Assembly: GCF_040183065.1 (NCBI RefSeq)
Contig: NC_091119.1
Span: forward strand, 109,848,263-109,912,262
Direction: 5' to 3'
Length of the DNA stretch: 64,000 nucleotides
From: Periplaneta americana
Lineage: Eukaryota > Arthropoda > Insecta > Blattodea > Blattidae
Shown here: piece by piece, positions 22,606 through 34,896 of the stretch
Numbering within the stretch: the first letter of the stretch is position 1
How the letters are laid out: each line of letters begins with the position of its first letter
Position numbers and translations under genes: made by a program
Notes under the pieces: generated by a model
What the model was told of the DNA's origin: nothing
The model's database searches: none
Seen by the model: only the letters and a program-made list of their open reading frames with translations

Positions 22606-23182
22606 ATGAATGTGCTGAGCAAGGATTGAACAATGGTGGCGGTGGGTCATACGTGACAAGGCTCACGAATAACTTCGTTATATAAAGAATCTCAATAAAT
22701 AAACAAATTGAGTCCCATATGATTTATTTGCAGTATCGTAGTAGTAGAAATAAACCTGTCTGTACGTGTACAAGAAATTTATTCGTAGGAATTTATATTT
22801 TATTTCGAAAAATATAGAGTACCTATTACTTAAGGAAAATTAATTGAAACTTTATGCCAAACGAAATTAAGAAAGTACAAGAACTTACAGTTTTTTACCA
22901 ATAGAATATAACAAGACCAATAATTCTTATTCGATCACATTAAATAGATATTTAATATGGTTTGCACACTGCTTAAGTCGAAATATACTAAAATATAGGA
23001 TTAAAAATAACATATTTGTTTAATTAAAACAATTTGTGAAAATTTTTTCTATTCGTTTTGATTTTGGCAGGTGTCATACTGACTTCTAATTTCGTGAACA
23101 CTTCAAACTTAAGTACTCTATTACAAAACTTTTTTGTCTCTTCGAACAGTGTAACAAAAAATGTACACATTAAAACAATAAA
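22606..23182. other. No gene recognised
   Basis: AT-rich spacer without repeats I can place. Confidence 0.4.
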
Positions 23183-24481
23183 TCTATATACAGTATATAA
23201 TTTGAACTGGTAATGGAAATTACGGGAAAACGGCTGAACGGATTTTAATAAATGACCCCTCATTTTGAAGCTTGGCATCCAAGGATTTTCAGAAAAATAG
23301 TAACTTTCAGTGAAGCGTTAATTTTCGTATATAATTTTCCTATTTTCCAAAATCCATTTTTCGTCAGTTTTGAGAACTAATTGCATTTCAGAATAAAACA
23401 AAACACATACTACAATAACAATAGGCTATTACACGAAGGCTATGACCTGCAGAATTGCTGACATATTTATAGCTCAAATTCAGTTGGTTATTAAAAACTT
23501 CAAAGCTTACTAAAAATAATAAAATTTACAGGTCTGATTCTGCGGTGTGTAATTTTCTGACTAGGCCGACAGCTGTGTATTGGATATTAAAATCTACGAA
23601 ACTTGAGGTAGTTTGATGACATTATTACCATTAGAAATTAAATATTATTATATTTAATGCCATGATATGACTATTTTTCATTAATTATACATATTAATGC
23701 TATATTGATGATATGAAAGTGAAACGTTTTGGGGTTATTTAAGTAGATGTAGAGAATATCTGAAATTAGATCTTCATTTCTATAATTTATTGAGTGGCGG
23801 CTATGTAATATATAAAAACTAAAAACTTACGTAAGATAATAATATTGTTATTAAAAATGAAATATTTTTATAGTTATTAATGAAGTGGAGTTAGGTCTTT
23901 TTCATATATTTATTGGCGGTGTGGCGTAGATATTTATATGCGTCATTCTCTTCAGTAAGAGAGCGCAAAAATTACAGTTCCTAAGGAAAGACCAAAAGGT
24001 ATTACTTACTGATAAAATAAGAAGCCTAGAAAATGTTGTAGGCTTCTGATCATTTCAACAAGATCTCTTAGCAGGATAAAATGATTTCACCCTCTATATT
24101 TCAAGCTCGCCATGCAGCAGCTATACCAAGATGCTATGTCTATTGTTCGAAAGCATAGCAAACCTGACATTTTTTTAACTTTCACCTACAATCCACAATG
24201 ACCTGAAATAGCTATTCCTTTACTCCCCATATGAAAAACCACTGATCGTCCTGACATTGTTACTTGCGTTTTCGCGTTGAAACTCACCTGAAGGTGGATA
24301 GGTGGATAGGTTCAAGAAAAAGTATTTGGCATAAAAAACATTCAGAGGGAGTATGTTTCATTATTATGGAAGCAAATAACTTTCCAAATGTCTGGTATTG
24401 TTCAATGAAAATAAATCTGCAAAATTTTTATTTGAGCGTCTAATGGACTTAGTTTCCAGCATTTGCTGCACAAGCCACTAG
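23183..24481 (+). mobile_element. Helitron-like element, complete ends
   Basis: Starts A/TCTATATACAGTATATA and ends with CCAGCATTTGCTGCACAAGCCA and CTAG/T at 24478-24482. The shared 5' part (23183-23555) and 3' part (24312-24410) match 13209-13602 and 15537-15625. The 750 bp between are unique to this copy. Non-autonomous. Confidence 0.78.
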
Positions 24482-24482
24482 T

Positions 24483-24690
24483 CTCTTTATAAATTGACAT
24501 TTGCTCGTACAGCTTCAGGTCGTTACTTTATTCGACCGAAAATATCTCTAGTTGCTATGCAACAATCACAAATATCATAATGGAATTCCAGCAATAAAAA
24601 AATAGAACTCAGTCCAGGATTTACTTGAACAACCATTTTATAAATTGACATTTACTCCTACAGCTTCAGGTCGTCACTTTCATTGGCCAA
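24483..24690 (+). repeat. Direct repeat of about 155-bp spacing
   Basis: tttataaattgacatttgct (24486-24505) recurs at 24641-24660 together with acagcttcaggtcg. The piece between (24560-24630, caacaatcacaaatatcat) also matches 12935-13010 next to the first Helitron, so it belongs to a dispersed repeat that neighbours both Helitrons. Confidence 0.7.
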
Positions 24691-25795
24691 AAGTTTCCTT
24701 CGTCTTCTTCTGCTTCCTCTGCTTGCTCTCCATTTTCATTGATGAGACGGGCATACAATTCCAGATCGTTGTTTGTTTTCACAAAGGACCGAAATGTTTT
24801 GAAAGAAGTTTAACAATATCTTAAATTTTCTCCTTTTTTTTTACTGCCACACCCAACTGTTTTCTTTGCCACTGCATGTCCTGGATTCCCTTTCCTCGTT
24901 TCAAAAGACTTCAGTAAAGTCCAAATTATTACGATAGTGGCATTCTCCCCTCACTAAAACATCTGACTTCCTTTTTTTGAAGAAAATTCTCTTAGGAGAG
25001 GTTAAGTTGAAATGCTTTCAGCACCTATGTCACTCCTTTCCTTTCAGATGTCGACAGGAACATCATATCCTAGCTTCTTGACAATTCCTTCTTCTCCATA
25101 AATTCTGATGTATTCAGAAGAATCAGTTGTCGTATTTACTTTCCTTATTTTTTGTGGCGGGAAAATATAATAAGGTATACCAACTGCCAGATCTCAGTAC
25201 ATTACTAGAATATGCAAAAAATAAATAGGCCTATTGGTTATAGAGGATATTGGAAAAGTCGCTAGGTATTTAGAGGATATTGGAAAAGTAGAGAGTATAT
25301 TTAGAGGATATTGGAAAAATAACTGTTTTTCAGATGAACTTTTTCACTATATGTAGAGCTCTTTGGAACATTATTGATATATTGGGTTAATAGAGAGCAT
25401 TAATCCCTACTACGAAGAGATGAAAAATAATTTTGATGAAAAGTGGATTTAGAGGTTTTTGAAACTGTACGCCTCACTTGTTAGAATCACTTTCATGCAA
25501 TTTTATAGTAATAAATATTACTGAATCGGTAGTTGCATAAACATCAGTTCAAAAAAAGTAAATTTTACAGGATAGATATAAAACAATTTTCTCCTAAACT
25601 GTGAATGGATGGGTGTCTTTAATTGGTGCAATATTAGCCTTCCATATTGGGGCACTTTAAGTATAAAATTCAGTATGATACTTTTATTGCCATTTTTCTC
25701 CATTTTTTTGGACTCCTGTTGTTATTGCAAGATAGGATTGATAAAAATGCATATTATCAATAGGGTGACAGACGACCGGATTTAACTCTGACAGG
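24691..25795. other. Short internal repeats, no gene recognised
   Basis: Three copies of the phrase agaggatattggaaaa occur at 25243, 25269 and 25302 (spacing about 26-33 bases). No protein family seen. Confidence 0.5.
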
Positions 25796-25799
25796 CTAC

Positions 25800-26040
25800 T
25801 TTTTATTAGAACAATATGAAATTTACAAACACACAAAAAACACACCCACAACACATTCTGAATACTCAACTGAATTTCAAAACACACATTCTTTTCGATA
25901 CAATCATGAACACACCCCACTACAACAGGAAACCAGAAGATCACGCTGAAACTCACTAGGATTCAGAGGATGACGCAAACCACGTCGAAACCAGTCAACC
26001 AAGTACTTTACCACCAAAATGTATAATATTAGCACAGTGA
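25800..26040 (+). pseudogene. Penelope-like element 3' remnant (upstream partial copy)
   Basis: EQYEIYKHTKN and FQNTHSFRYNHEHT match the extreme C-terminus of the PLE at 26160-28130 (EQYEIYKHTKTHLDQILN). It is followed by CAGAGGA-T-GACG...CGTC-GAAAC at 25961-25996, the PLE terminal motif. A partial copy directly upstream of a longer one is the usual PLE arrangement. Confidence 0.7.
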
Positions 26041-26092
26041 TGTAGTTATTACTTGTTCAACAGCTTTGTCCAGGTGTCCGGACTGTTGTGTT

Positions 26093-26247
26093 GTGTTGAT
26101 GATTGTCTGTGTTTTTTGTTTTGGTCCTGTGTTGTTGTGTGGTATGTTATGTTTTAATCCTTTTTCCAGTAGAATTACTGGATTAAAACATAACATACTA
26201 CACAACAACACAGGACCAAAACAAAAAACACAGACAATCATCAACAC
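26093..26247. repeat. Inverted repeat at the PLE 5' end
   Basis: Arms of 68 bp at 26093-26160 and 26180-26247 are near-perfect inverted copies; the loop includes CCAGTA-gaat-TACTGG. The right arm is the start of the PLE coding part, so the left arm is an inverted partial PLE copy, also a known feature of PLE insertions. Confidence 0.9.
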
Positions 26248-28130
26248 AGAAACAGCAATACAAAACACAAAAACAGAACACCAAGAATACATCAGACAAG
26301 ACATCATAAGACACATAAACAAAATACACGAACCCAACACAAACAAAAGAGAACAGATAACAATAAAATCACTAAAAGCAAAACAACAACATAACCTCAT
26401 TTTCACCAAAGCAGACAAAGGCAATTGCACAGTGATACTACACAAGCAAGACCTACACAACAAAATAGAAACATACTTTAAACAAAACAACATCACAGAA
26501 CTCGAAAAAGATCCCACCACACAATACCACAACACAGTAAAAAACACAATCAACAAAAGCAAACACTTAATACCGCACAACATGAAACACCAACTCAAAT
26601 CAATCAAACCAGCAGCACCTAAACTCAATGCACTACCCAAAATACACAAAGAAAACATACCTATCAGACCCCTAATCAACTACAAACAGGCACCAGCACA
26701 CAAACTAGCCACACACATGGACAAAATCATCAGAAACAACATAAAATTCAGAGAACAGACAACAATAAAGAACACTATAGACCTCGTCAACAAAACAAAA
26801 CAACAACACATACCACACAGTGCAACACTAGCATCTTTCGATATCACCAACTTATACACTAATATACCAATACAGGACACATTACAGATACTAAAACAAA
26901 TGCTCATAGATAACAACACACCAGAAGAATACATCGAAGAAATCATCGAAATCACAGACATCATAACAAAGCAAAACTATTTCACACACAACAGCAAATA
27001 CTACACCCAAACAGAAGGATTGCCAATGGGATCACCCATATCCAGCATACTAGCAGAGATATTTTTACACAACATAGAACAAACATACAAACTCAACAAT
27101 GAACACAACAAATATGCAGACAACATAATATACTGGCACAGATACATAGACGACATACTCATACTATACGAAGGAAACAAAAGACAAATACACAAACTAC
27201 ACCAATACATAAACAAATTACACCCAAAACTTCAATACACACTAGAACTTGAAAAAAACAACTCCATAAATTTCCTAGACATCACCATAACAAAAATCTA
27301 AAACAAACACACCTACAAAATATACAGAAAACCAACCACCACCACCACACACATACACAACACATCTAACCACCCCATACAACACAAACATGCTGCATTC
27401 AGGGCAATGGTACATAGATTACTCAACATGCACATGAGCCAACAACACTACAATGAAGAAGTGAACACAATCAAATACATAGCACAAGAAAACGGATACA
27501 AGTCTAACATAATAGAGAACATCATAAGAAAGACAAAAGAAAAACTTAACAAACACAAAAACACGCAAAACACAACACAAACACAAGAACACAAGAAATA
27601 CATCACACTAATATATTAAAACAAAAGCACACATAAGATCGCATCTTCATTCAGAAAACAGAAATACAACATAACATACAGAACAGAAAACACACTACAA
27701 AGACATCTCAACACACAAAAGACACAAACAAATAAATACGACCACACAGGTGTATACAAACTCACATGTAATAGTTGCGATAATTTCTACATAGGACAGA
27801 CAGGCAGATCATTCCAAACACGCTACAAAGAACACATTAAAGCAATAACCAGAGGACACAATACATCCACATACGCCGATCACATAACCAATGCTAACCA
27901 TACATACAATAACATAAATACGGACATGGAAATCCTACACATACAACCCAAGAACAAAACATTCAACACACTAGAACAATACGAAATATACAAACACACT
28001 AAAACACACCTCGATCAAATTCTCAACATACAGATCAATTTCAGTACACACACACTATTTGACTCCACTCTTCAACACCTTTTAAATAATCAAACACACC
28101 CACATAACAGGCAGAGAAGTTCGAGATGAC
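26180..28130 (+). pseudogene. Penelope-like element: RT and GIY-YIG, near full length
   Basis: The RT part runs to 27300: LPKIHKENIPIRPLINYKQA, SFDITNLYTNIPIQDTL (motif A), YTQTEGLPMGSPISSILAE (motif B), YWHRYIDDILILYEGNK (YIDD catalytic box) and NSINFLDITITKI. An in-frame TAA at 27299-27301 is followed, in the same frame, by NKHTYKIYRKP and HRLLNMHMSQQHYN. A second stop lies at 27617 and a frameshift near 27630. Then GVYKLTCNSCDNFYIGQTGR and FQTRYKEH give the GIY-YIG endonuclease (27750-27840) and LEQYEIYKHTKTHLDQILN the C-terminus. The strongly A/C-biased codon use is unlike the gene at 40.7 kb. Confidence 0.92.
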
Positions 28131-28215
28131 GCCGTGATCTAGTAGGCTCTGAAGATGGTGCGTGAAGCACTGAAACAGCTGTAAGCCGGACAAATCTTAC
28201 ATAATTAATACGAGT
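28131..28215 (+). other. PLE 3' terminus with hammerhead-like core
   Basis: CTGAAGA-T-GGTGC-GTGAA-GCACT-GAAAC at about 28148-28176: conserved-looking CUGANGA and GAAA blocks with a 5-bp stem II (one G-U). The same block order is seen at three other loci in the window. The cleavage site was not identified. Confidence 0.5.
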
Positions 28216-29894
28216 AAGTCCACTAGTTAATCAATTAATTTTACTCTGTTAAATTCGTCTAGTCTGCAGTGTTGCCTACCATGTCGGAATTACACTCCGC
28301 ATAGCCATAAGTTGAGCGGAGTCATGCTCTCAGTTATATTTCTTCCTCATAGTTGACAGCAAGTTATTAGAATAAATGTTAACTAACGTTAATCCAGTTC
28401 CACCGTTCAAAGAATGCTCTCATGACGTTATTGTCACGTTCTTTACGGTTTACGTTTTTCTCGTTTTTACTGTGTTTTATATTACTTTCGTGAAATTGCA
28501 GCAATTTTTCTAATTCAGCATAAAAATGCCAAGAAGAAAGTGTAAATAAGTCCAAGACGAATGTTTTGAGAAGATGAAATTTCTTAAAGAAAACAACAAC
28601 AAAAACCACAGGTAACTGCTATCATTTCCCATCTTTTGCACAAACAGCATGAGTCCAGAATTTATGTTGTTTATGCAAACAACATGAAAATGAATTACAA
28701 GCTTACCCATTTGAAATACAAGGACTCATGTTATTTACGCAATAAGACAGGCATCTATTACATACGAATACTGTATAGCACTTAACTCATTTTCGATAAG
28801 AATTGGACTCATGTTGCTTATGCAACTATCGATTCAATTATTGAATCAATTTACTTTTATTACTTTTGTATGAAGTCATGTACCTCATGCTAGAATATAT
28901 AATAGGTACTATTGAAAATAGCCGCCTTAGTAGTTCCGCTGGTAGAACACTGACTTCAAAGAGTTGCAATGACCCAGTTGTATTTATGGTTGACAAAGCC
29001 AAGTTTGTAAGGATTTTTATCGGGGTTCCCCTACTTCTTCCTCTTAATTTCACCAACACTCTCCATAATTCGCCTTTCATTATAATCTCCGTTTCGAAAA
29101 ACCTGCCATCTACCTGTGTTTCACCGCTGTTACATCGACTTTCCTCCGTGACAGATGTCGGTAAATGACAAAATGGTAGTGGATTCTAGACGATTTAGAG
29201 ATTAATAGAAGTCCCGAATTCAGAGCAAGGAACTAGACGACTCAAGTAGATCTCGGAGATGCCGTAAACCATTACCAGATGCATAGTTCTCCGACTTGGC
29301 TGAGAGGAATGTGTGGTGCGAAGAAGATGAAGCCGGCTTTTCCAGCGCCACAATCGGCAAGCATGACATTACATGATCTTTGCACAAAAAGCCTACTTGG
29401 ACTGCAGTGCTTAGGAATAATCCTGTGCCACTCTGCAATAGCCTACGCCCTACTACTAAGAATAATACTTTCCGTAATATTGCAATACCGAGCTGTTTGT
29501 GTTTGACCAGATCGACGGATGAAAGAAGCTTTTTTGGTTCACAACTATGTCAGGTCCCCCGCCAGTCAGCGCACTAAGGACGAAGTTTCAAAATTTGGGT
29601 GGAGACTTATTTTCCACATACCTACTTTTGTGGAATATATAAGAGAAATGCTTGATGATTAGTTAAATTTCATCCAGAATTTTGGAAATTGTTTACTGTT
29701 GTTCAGAATCAATTATTTTAAAATATTAAGAATCCATGATAAATAAGTATGAATATATTGCAAATATGCCAAATTTTATTTTACTAGGACAGAAAGGTAC
29801 TGAGATATGAAAAGTTAAATTATATTTAATTTGTAAATTACAATTGGAAAACTATACCTCCCCCTTTAAACACATATTTAAATGACAACGTTAC
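28216..29894. other. Old SINE-like and unplaced sequence; no gene recognised
   Basis: At 28915-28975 GTAGTTCCGCTGGTAGAACACTG resembles a tRNA D-arm/A-box and may be an old SINE head, with its B-box lost. The stretch 29220-29420 has higher GC and overlapping open frames of 65-75 codons on both strands, but none shows a family, splice sites or a convincing start. Confidence 0.4.
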
Positions 29895-30110
29895 CGAGCG
29901 AGTTGGCTCAGACGGTAGTATTTGAGACTCGCATTCGAGAGTTCCCGGATTCAAACCTTATGGCGAGCAAATTTGATTGAGGTTTTTCATGGTTTCTCTC
30001 AGTCACAAAGACAAATGCCGGATTGGAAATTTACATAGTACCATGATTCATCACCGCCTCAATCACCAATATATTTTATCATAAACATTAATCAGAATCT
30101 AAAATAAGTT
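29895..30110 (+). mobile_element. tRNA-derived SINE, family D
   Basis: CCGAGCGAGTTGGCTCAGACGG (A-box) and GTTCCCGGATTCAAACC (B-box) head a body with GGTTTTTCATGGTTTCTCTC and aaatgccggattgg. It is a different family from A and B. Confidence 0.8.
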
Positions 30111-31240
30111 AGCCTACATGAACACAAGTCGTCTACAACACAATATAAACAGGAACTCAACAATAGTAACAACGGCCTACTGGTATACTGAGAGATGTTA
30201 AACACGCGATATGACCACAGATGTTAAAGCGGTTATAAATAAAAACTTTGAAATAATTGACAACGTATATTATTTTTTACATACTGTATTTGCGATCTAA
30301 TTTAACTGTTATGTACGAAAAAGAAAACTTTTCCAACTTGTGTCTTTTAAACTAGAAAGGTTTCGATTTTATACATAGGATGTATATTAAATAATTTACT
30401 TGACAATCACTAATAAAACTGCAACACAAATTAGAAGAGGGAAAATACTTCACAATATTTACGAAAGATTCTCGAATGACAATCATTCATGGTCAAGCAT
30501 TATCCTAGTCAATCTTGATAGCTGTCCACTTCTTTGTCACAGTCAAATATTGATCTGATCATTTCTAATTATTTCCTTCAGATCTTCAAAAATGTTTCGT
30601 TTATTCAAATACACCCAGGATTACAAGTATACCCAAAGAAATAAATCCAAATTAGACTATTTCACGAATATAATACTGCACTGCACTTTCATTTCAAAAG
30701 TATCTAGCCCCAACAGCTGTCTATTTGAAGTAAATTTAATTTAAACTAACACTCTCCGATTTAGATATTGAGGGGAAAGTTCAAAGCCAATATTGATTAC
30801 ATATTAGGATTCACCCCCTCACCTCCAGCCAACTACATTTTTAATTTAAAAAGGCACCCTCTATCTTGTAATATTTCATTTTAAAGATGGGATAGGTCCT
30901 CATCTACCGACGCTAAAAGAAAAAGCTGGACTCCGTCGATTCGTTTACGAGTAAGTTAAGAAATTGTAATAAAAAACCCAGTCAAAATTATAATATAAAG
31001 CCACAATTAAATTATTGTAACCAGGATGTGATCTGTTCAGTAACATTGTGGATAGCATACCTATAACTAAAGACATTGTTTTAGTCCAACAACATTTGAG
31101 TGAGTATAAGCGTGCACGGGATATACATTACGTCACGTGTCCTTCAGTAGATACTCTGCTCACAAACACAAGTAACGCGCACTACAGTGTCACTCTAAAA
31201 CAGGTTCCTTACCCCTAAACAAGTACAGTATACTTCAGTT
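30111..31240. other. No gene recognised
   Basis: AT-rich spacer, with no family or strong repeat. Confidence 0.4.
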
Positions 31241-31249
31241 TATAAATGT

Positions 31250-32340
31250 TTATGAAGTTAAATTTTACAGCAAAGGTTATTGTACAGTAAAATGAGTTTA
31301 AACATTTCATTCAGAGCAGTACCTGTGTTACAGTTGTACCGGTGTTTCAATTTAAAATTTTACAACAAAGATTATCGTAATATAGGTTTTAACATTGCAT
31401 TAAGAGAGGTACCTAAGAAACAGTAACATTTTAAGTTAAATGTACCTCAAAGATTATTGTAATATACGAGTAAGCTTAAACATGTTAAGAGTAGTGCCTC
31501 TGATACAGTAACATTTCAAGTTAAAATTTGACATCAAAGATTGTTATAATATAGGTTTAAACATGTTAAGAGTAGTGCCTCTGATACAGTAACATTTCAA
31601 GTTAAAATTTGACATCAAAGATTGTTATAATATAGGTTTAAACATGTTAAGTGTAGTGCCTCTGATACAGTAAACATTTCAAGTTAAAATTTGACATCAA
31701 AGATTGTTATAATATAGGTTTAAACATGTTAAGAGTAGTGCCTCTGATACAGTAACATTTTAAGTTAAAATTTCACATCAAAGACTGTTGTAATATAGGT
31801 TTAAACATGTTAAGAGTAGCGCCTCTGATATAGTAACATTTCAAGTTAAAATTTTACATCAAAGACTGTTGTAATATAGGTTTAAACATGTTAAGAGCAG
31901 TGCCTCTGATATAATAACATTTGAAGTTAAAATTTGACATCAAAGACTATTGTAATATAGGTTTAAACATGTTAAGAGCAGTGCCTCTGATATAATAACA
32001 TTTGAAGTTAAAATTTGACATCAAAGATTGTTGTAATATAGGTTTAAACATGTTAAGAGCAGTGCCTCTGATATAATAACATTTGAAGTTAAAATTTGAC
32101 ATCAAAGACTATTGTAATATAGGTTTAAACATGTTAAGAGCAGTGCCTCTGATATAATAACATTTGAAGTTAAAATTTGACATCAAAGACTATTGTAATA
32201 TAGGTTTAAAAATGTTAAGAGTAGTGCCTCTGATACAGTAACATTTCAAGTTGAAATTTTACATCAAAGGCTGTTGTAATATAGGTTTAAACATTTCATT
32301 AAGAGTAGTACCGTAACAGTGACATTTCAAGTTAAAAGTT
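31250..32340 (+). repeat. 81-bp minisatellite, about 13 copies
   Basis: The anchor acatgttaag falls at 31561, 31642, 31724, 31805, 31886, 31967, 32048 and 32129 (spacing 81-82). Central units are nearly identical. The first three units (31296-31480) and the last (32210-32330) are clearly diverged, with deletions and acatttcatt in place of acatgtt. The monomer is AT-rich and has no open frame across units. Confidence 0.95.
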
Positions 32341-33640
32341 CACAGAAAAGGCTACATTTATTCTTTTGTAATACACAACACAACACCGTCCTTGATGCAG
32401 GAGTAGTCTTACATTGTATATTACCACGCGCCACTACCCTTAGTCAAGTCTTTTGGTTTATTGCATAAACTCCGTACTCACTTAACTTCAAAGAGTAGCG
32501 ACTAAGATTCCGGTCCCTACTTATAATTCCCAGCACTTTATTTATTATGTGTTATAATTAGGCCACGTTTATGAAATTGTATAATTGATGACTAACTCAA
32601 GATTCCAACTTTTTATTTCGCTTTTATGCTAAGGTTGTGTGTCTCGCTGCTAAAAATGTTACTGAGAATTATTATGAGTTTGATAGTATTTAAATTGTCT
32701 GCCAAAAACCATTTTTATACTATTCATAATTTTCATCATGTTGGACTCTTCGATCAACTCCAATCATGCAGAGAAATCATCTTTCCATCTTCTCTTAGTA
32801 TATCTCACATCTCTATGGGAGAAATGTCTGCATAGTAAAGCCTGCTTAGTTAATGGCAGCTGTCCTGTGTGAATTCCGAGTAGTATAATTTTTCTGTGGG
32901 AATTTACCAGCCCACCGCAAAATATCCTTCGAACTTGAAGGATCAGGGTTTTTCCGTTAGATTTCTCCTTCCCTTTGTTTTGGTCCTCCTCGAATATTTT
33001 ATTTCTCCAGTATTTCTCCATATCTGGTGAACGTTCCCCAATCCGTCATCTGAAGAGGCGCCCTATGTGGCTTTAATACTATCTTATAATTAAATTAAAC
33101 CATGAGTTAATTTCTTTTTATCGCCTGTGTACTAAGACATGTTTCTCGTGCTGAAATAGCTTACTGTTGAGAAATTTAAGTGAGCTAAGTCCTATTTAAT
33201 AACATCGGATAGTACTTTGTAATTCTCAGCATTTCAATTTTGTTGTATATCTACCAGGATCACTTTTATGCCACCTAGAAATTATAATTAATACCGGGAT
33301 TTGATTTTCTACATATTTCGCTTTTGTACTATTTTAAAATAAGTTACAATTCAAACCAAGAGAATAACTCGTCAGGCTAAGTAAATACATGTCACCTTAA
33401 GTAATGTAACGTCTCTTTTTTTTAACTTATACTTTAAATTTATTTTTAAATCTCCTTAAGGAACAGGTTAAATGTTGTTCCTTTCTCTGGTAAGTTTATC
33501 TGGTTAAATATGCCTATTGGGTTAGAACTTTATGATATATGATACGGCCTTTACATATTTGATACTCGTGCACGCATTATTGACATTTAGTACTTTATCA
33601 TTTCGTCGAATAAAAATTGTTCTTTCTCCAGATTCTTCTT
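32341..33640. repeat. Dispersed repeat modules
   Basis: Modules at 32440-32660 and 33080-33330 share words with 11980-12270, 34170-34330 and 34590-34640 (gtgtctcgct / gtttctcgtgctgaa, gagaaatttaagtg, tatttcgcttttat). They look like copies of one old repeat. No gene is recognised between them. Confidence 0.5.
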
Positions 33641-33659
33641 GCATTGCATAAGGCAATAA

Positions 33660-34210
33660 AAGTCGGCCTCGCGTTTCAGACTTTTTTAATGCTAGCAGGG
33701 AGGTCGCGGGTTTGATTCCTAATGGGGTACGGATTATCTCCACTGATTATAATAAGACAAAAGGGGAGATCCAAATTCTTTCGACACTGGAAGACAAGCA
33801 ATGAGAAACCCGTGAGAAATCCAGAACAATTACAAGTTTTGCAGACACTGTTCCATATCGCATGCTTGGAGATAGAAATAGCAGATTGGTGTAGATGAAA
33901 ATTCTCGTGCATGAACATGCAGAAACTTGTATGAATGTCGTAAGTTAAATGTGTGATTTATGTTAATGAAACAACTTTACAATAAATTTCTCCACTGATT
34001 TAATCCTTCCGTCCGAACTATGGCTCTGAGGTTCACTCGTCATCTAGCGAAAAGAGTACCAGAAGTATTTCCTTGTTTAAAAGCGGCAAGCACGTAGGAA
34101 TGACTTCCCTACTGCTCTTAATGCTATCTGTGAAGGTGCGAGTCTTAACATTCCATTACCTTGTGCCCACCACGGCCTGTAATAGGGGCAACCTTACTTT
34201 ACTTTTATAA
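33660..34210 (+). mobile_element. Probable tRNA-derived SINE, fragmented
   Basis: GGGAGGTCGCGGGTTTGATTCC (33700-33721) is a B-box. The later part at 33995-34200 (ctatggctctgaggttcactc, aagcggcaagcacgtagg, cacggcctgtaataggggc) looks like the body of the same or another SINE that I recall from cockroach repeats. The two parts are separated by unrelated sequence. Confidence 0.45.
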
Positions 34211-34349
34211 CTAGTTGCTAGGATACTACTACAGTAAGAATAAGTGAACACTGTCCTATTGAGTAATATGGTGAACAATACACTTATTTATTATTCTCCG
34301 CACTTTTTGCGTATTAGAATGACCTTCATGACAGTAACTTTATTTAGTC

Positions 34350-34600
34350 CATCGTATTGGTTTAGTAAGTGGCATATGTATGCACTTCCCACCCAAGAGG
34401 TCAGAGGTTCGATTCCCGATGTGAGCAATGGAAGAGTTTTGTCCTCCGTCCATACGACTGGGTGTTATTCTTTATTGTTTGTTGTCTTGTGTTGTCTCTG
34501 CGGCGTGTTGTACCGTGCCAGGCGGGTCTGTGAACTGTACTTGCCTAATTCGTGACTGTGAAAACGTAAAAAGAGGAAGAGACAAAGAAAGAAGTGATAA
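34350..34600 (+). mobile_element. tRNA-derived SINE, family F
   Basis: A-box-like TGGTTTAGTAAGTGGC and B-box GGTCAGAGGTTCGATTCCCG are followed by a body with tgtcctccgtccatacg, gtcttgtgttgtctctgcgg and ttcgtgactgtgaaaac. One copy in the window. Confidence 0.65.
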
Positions 34601-34896
34601 TTTTATTTAAACTCGGGATTCAGTTTTCTCATATCGCTTTTACTAGCTTTAACAGCCGCATACCAATGGGTGGGGAGGGTCAGCTACTGACCCCAAAGGA
34701 TATTTTTAATAATATCTCTTTTGTTACAGGGAAATTTGTTTTATGCTTTTATTACTTTTATTGTTATTATATTATACATGTTGTAACAAAAAAATAAAGT
34801 TTGGACAGCAGTTAATTGTCGAGTAAAATTAATTTTTGTCCGTACATGTGCACGTTGGATTTCTTATTTTCATATTTATTATATTAGACTCATAAC

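Noticed and set aside
26029..27216. Several long Cys/Val/Leu-rich minus frames
   Set aside because: Antisense shadows of the PLE RT caused by its A/C-biased codons.
28838..29577. Four to five frames of 65-100 codons around a GC-richer patch
   Set aside because: No family, no splice sites and both strands equally open; listed as unplaced sequence.
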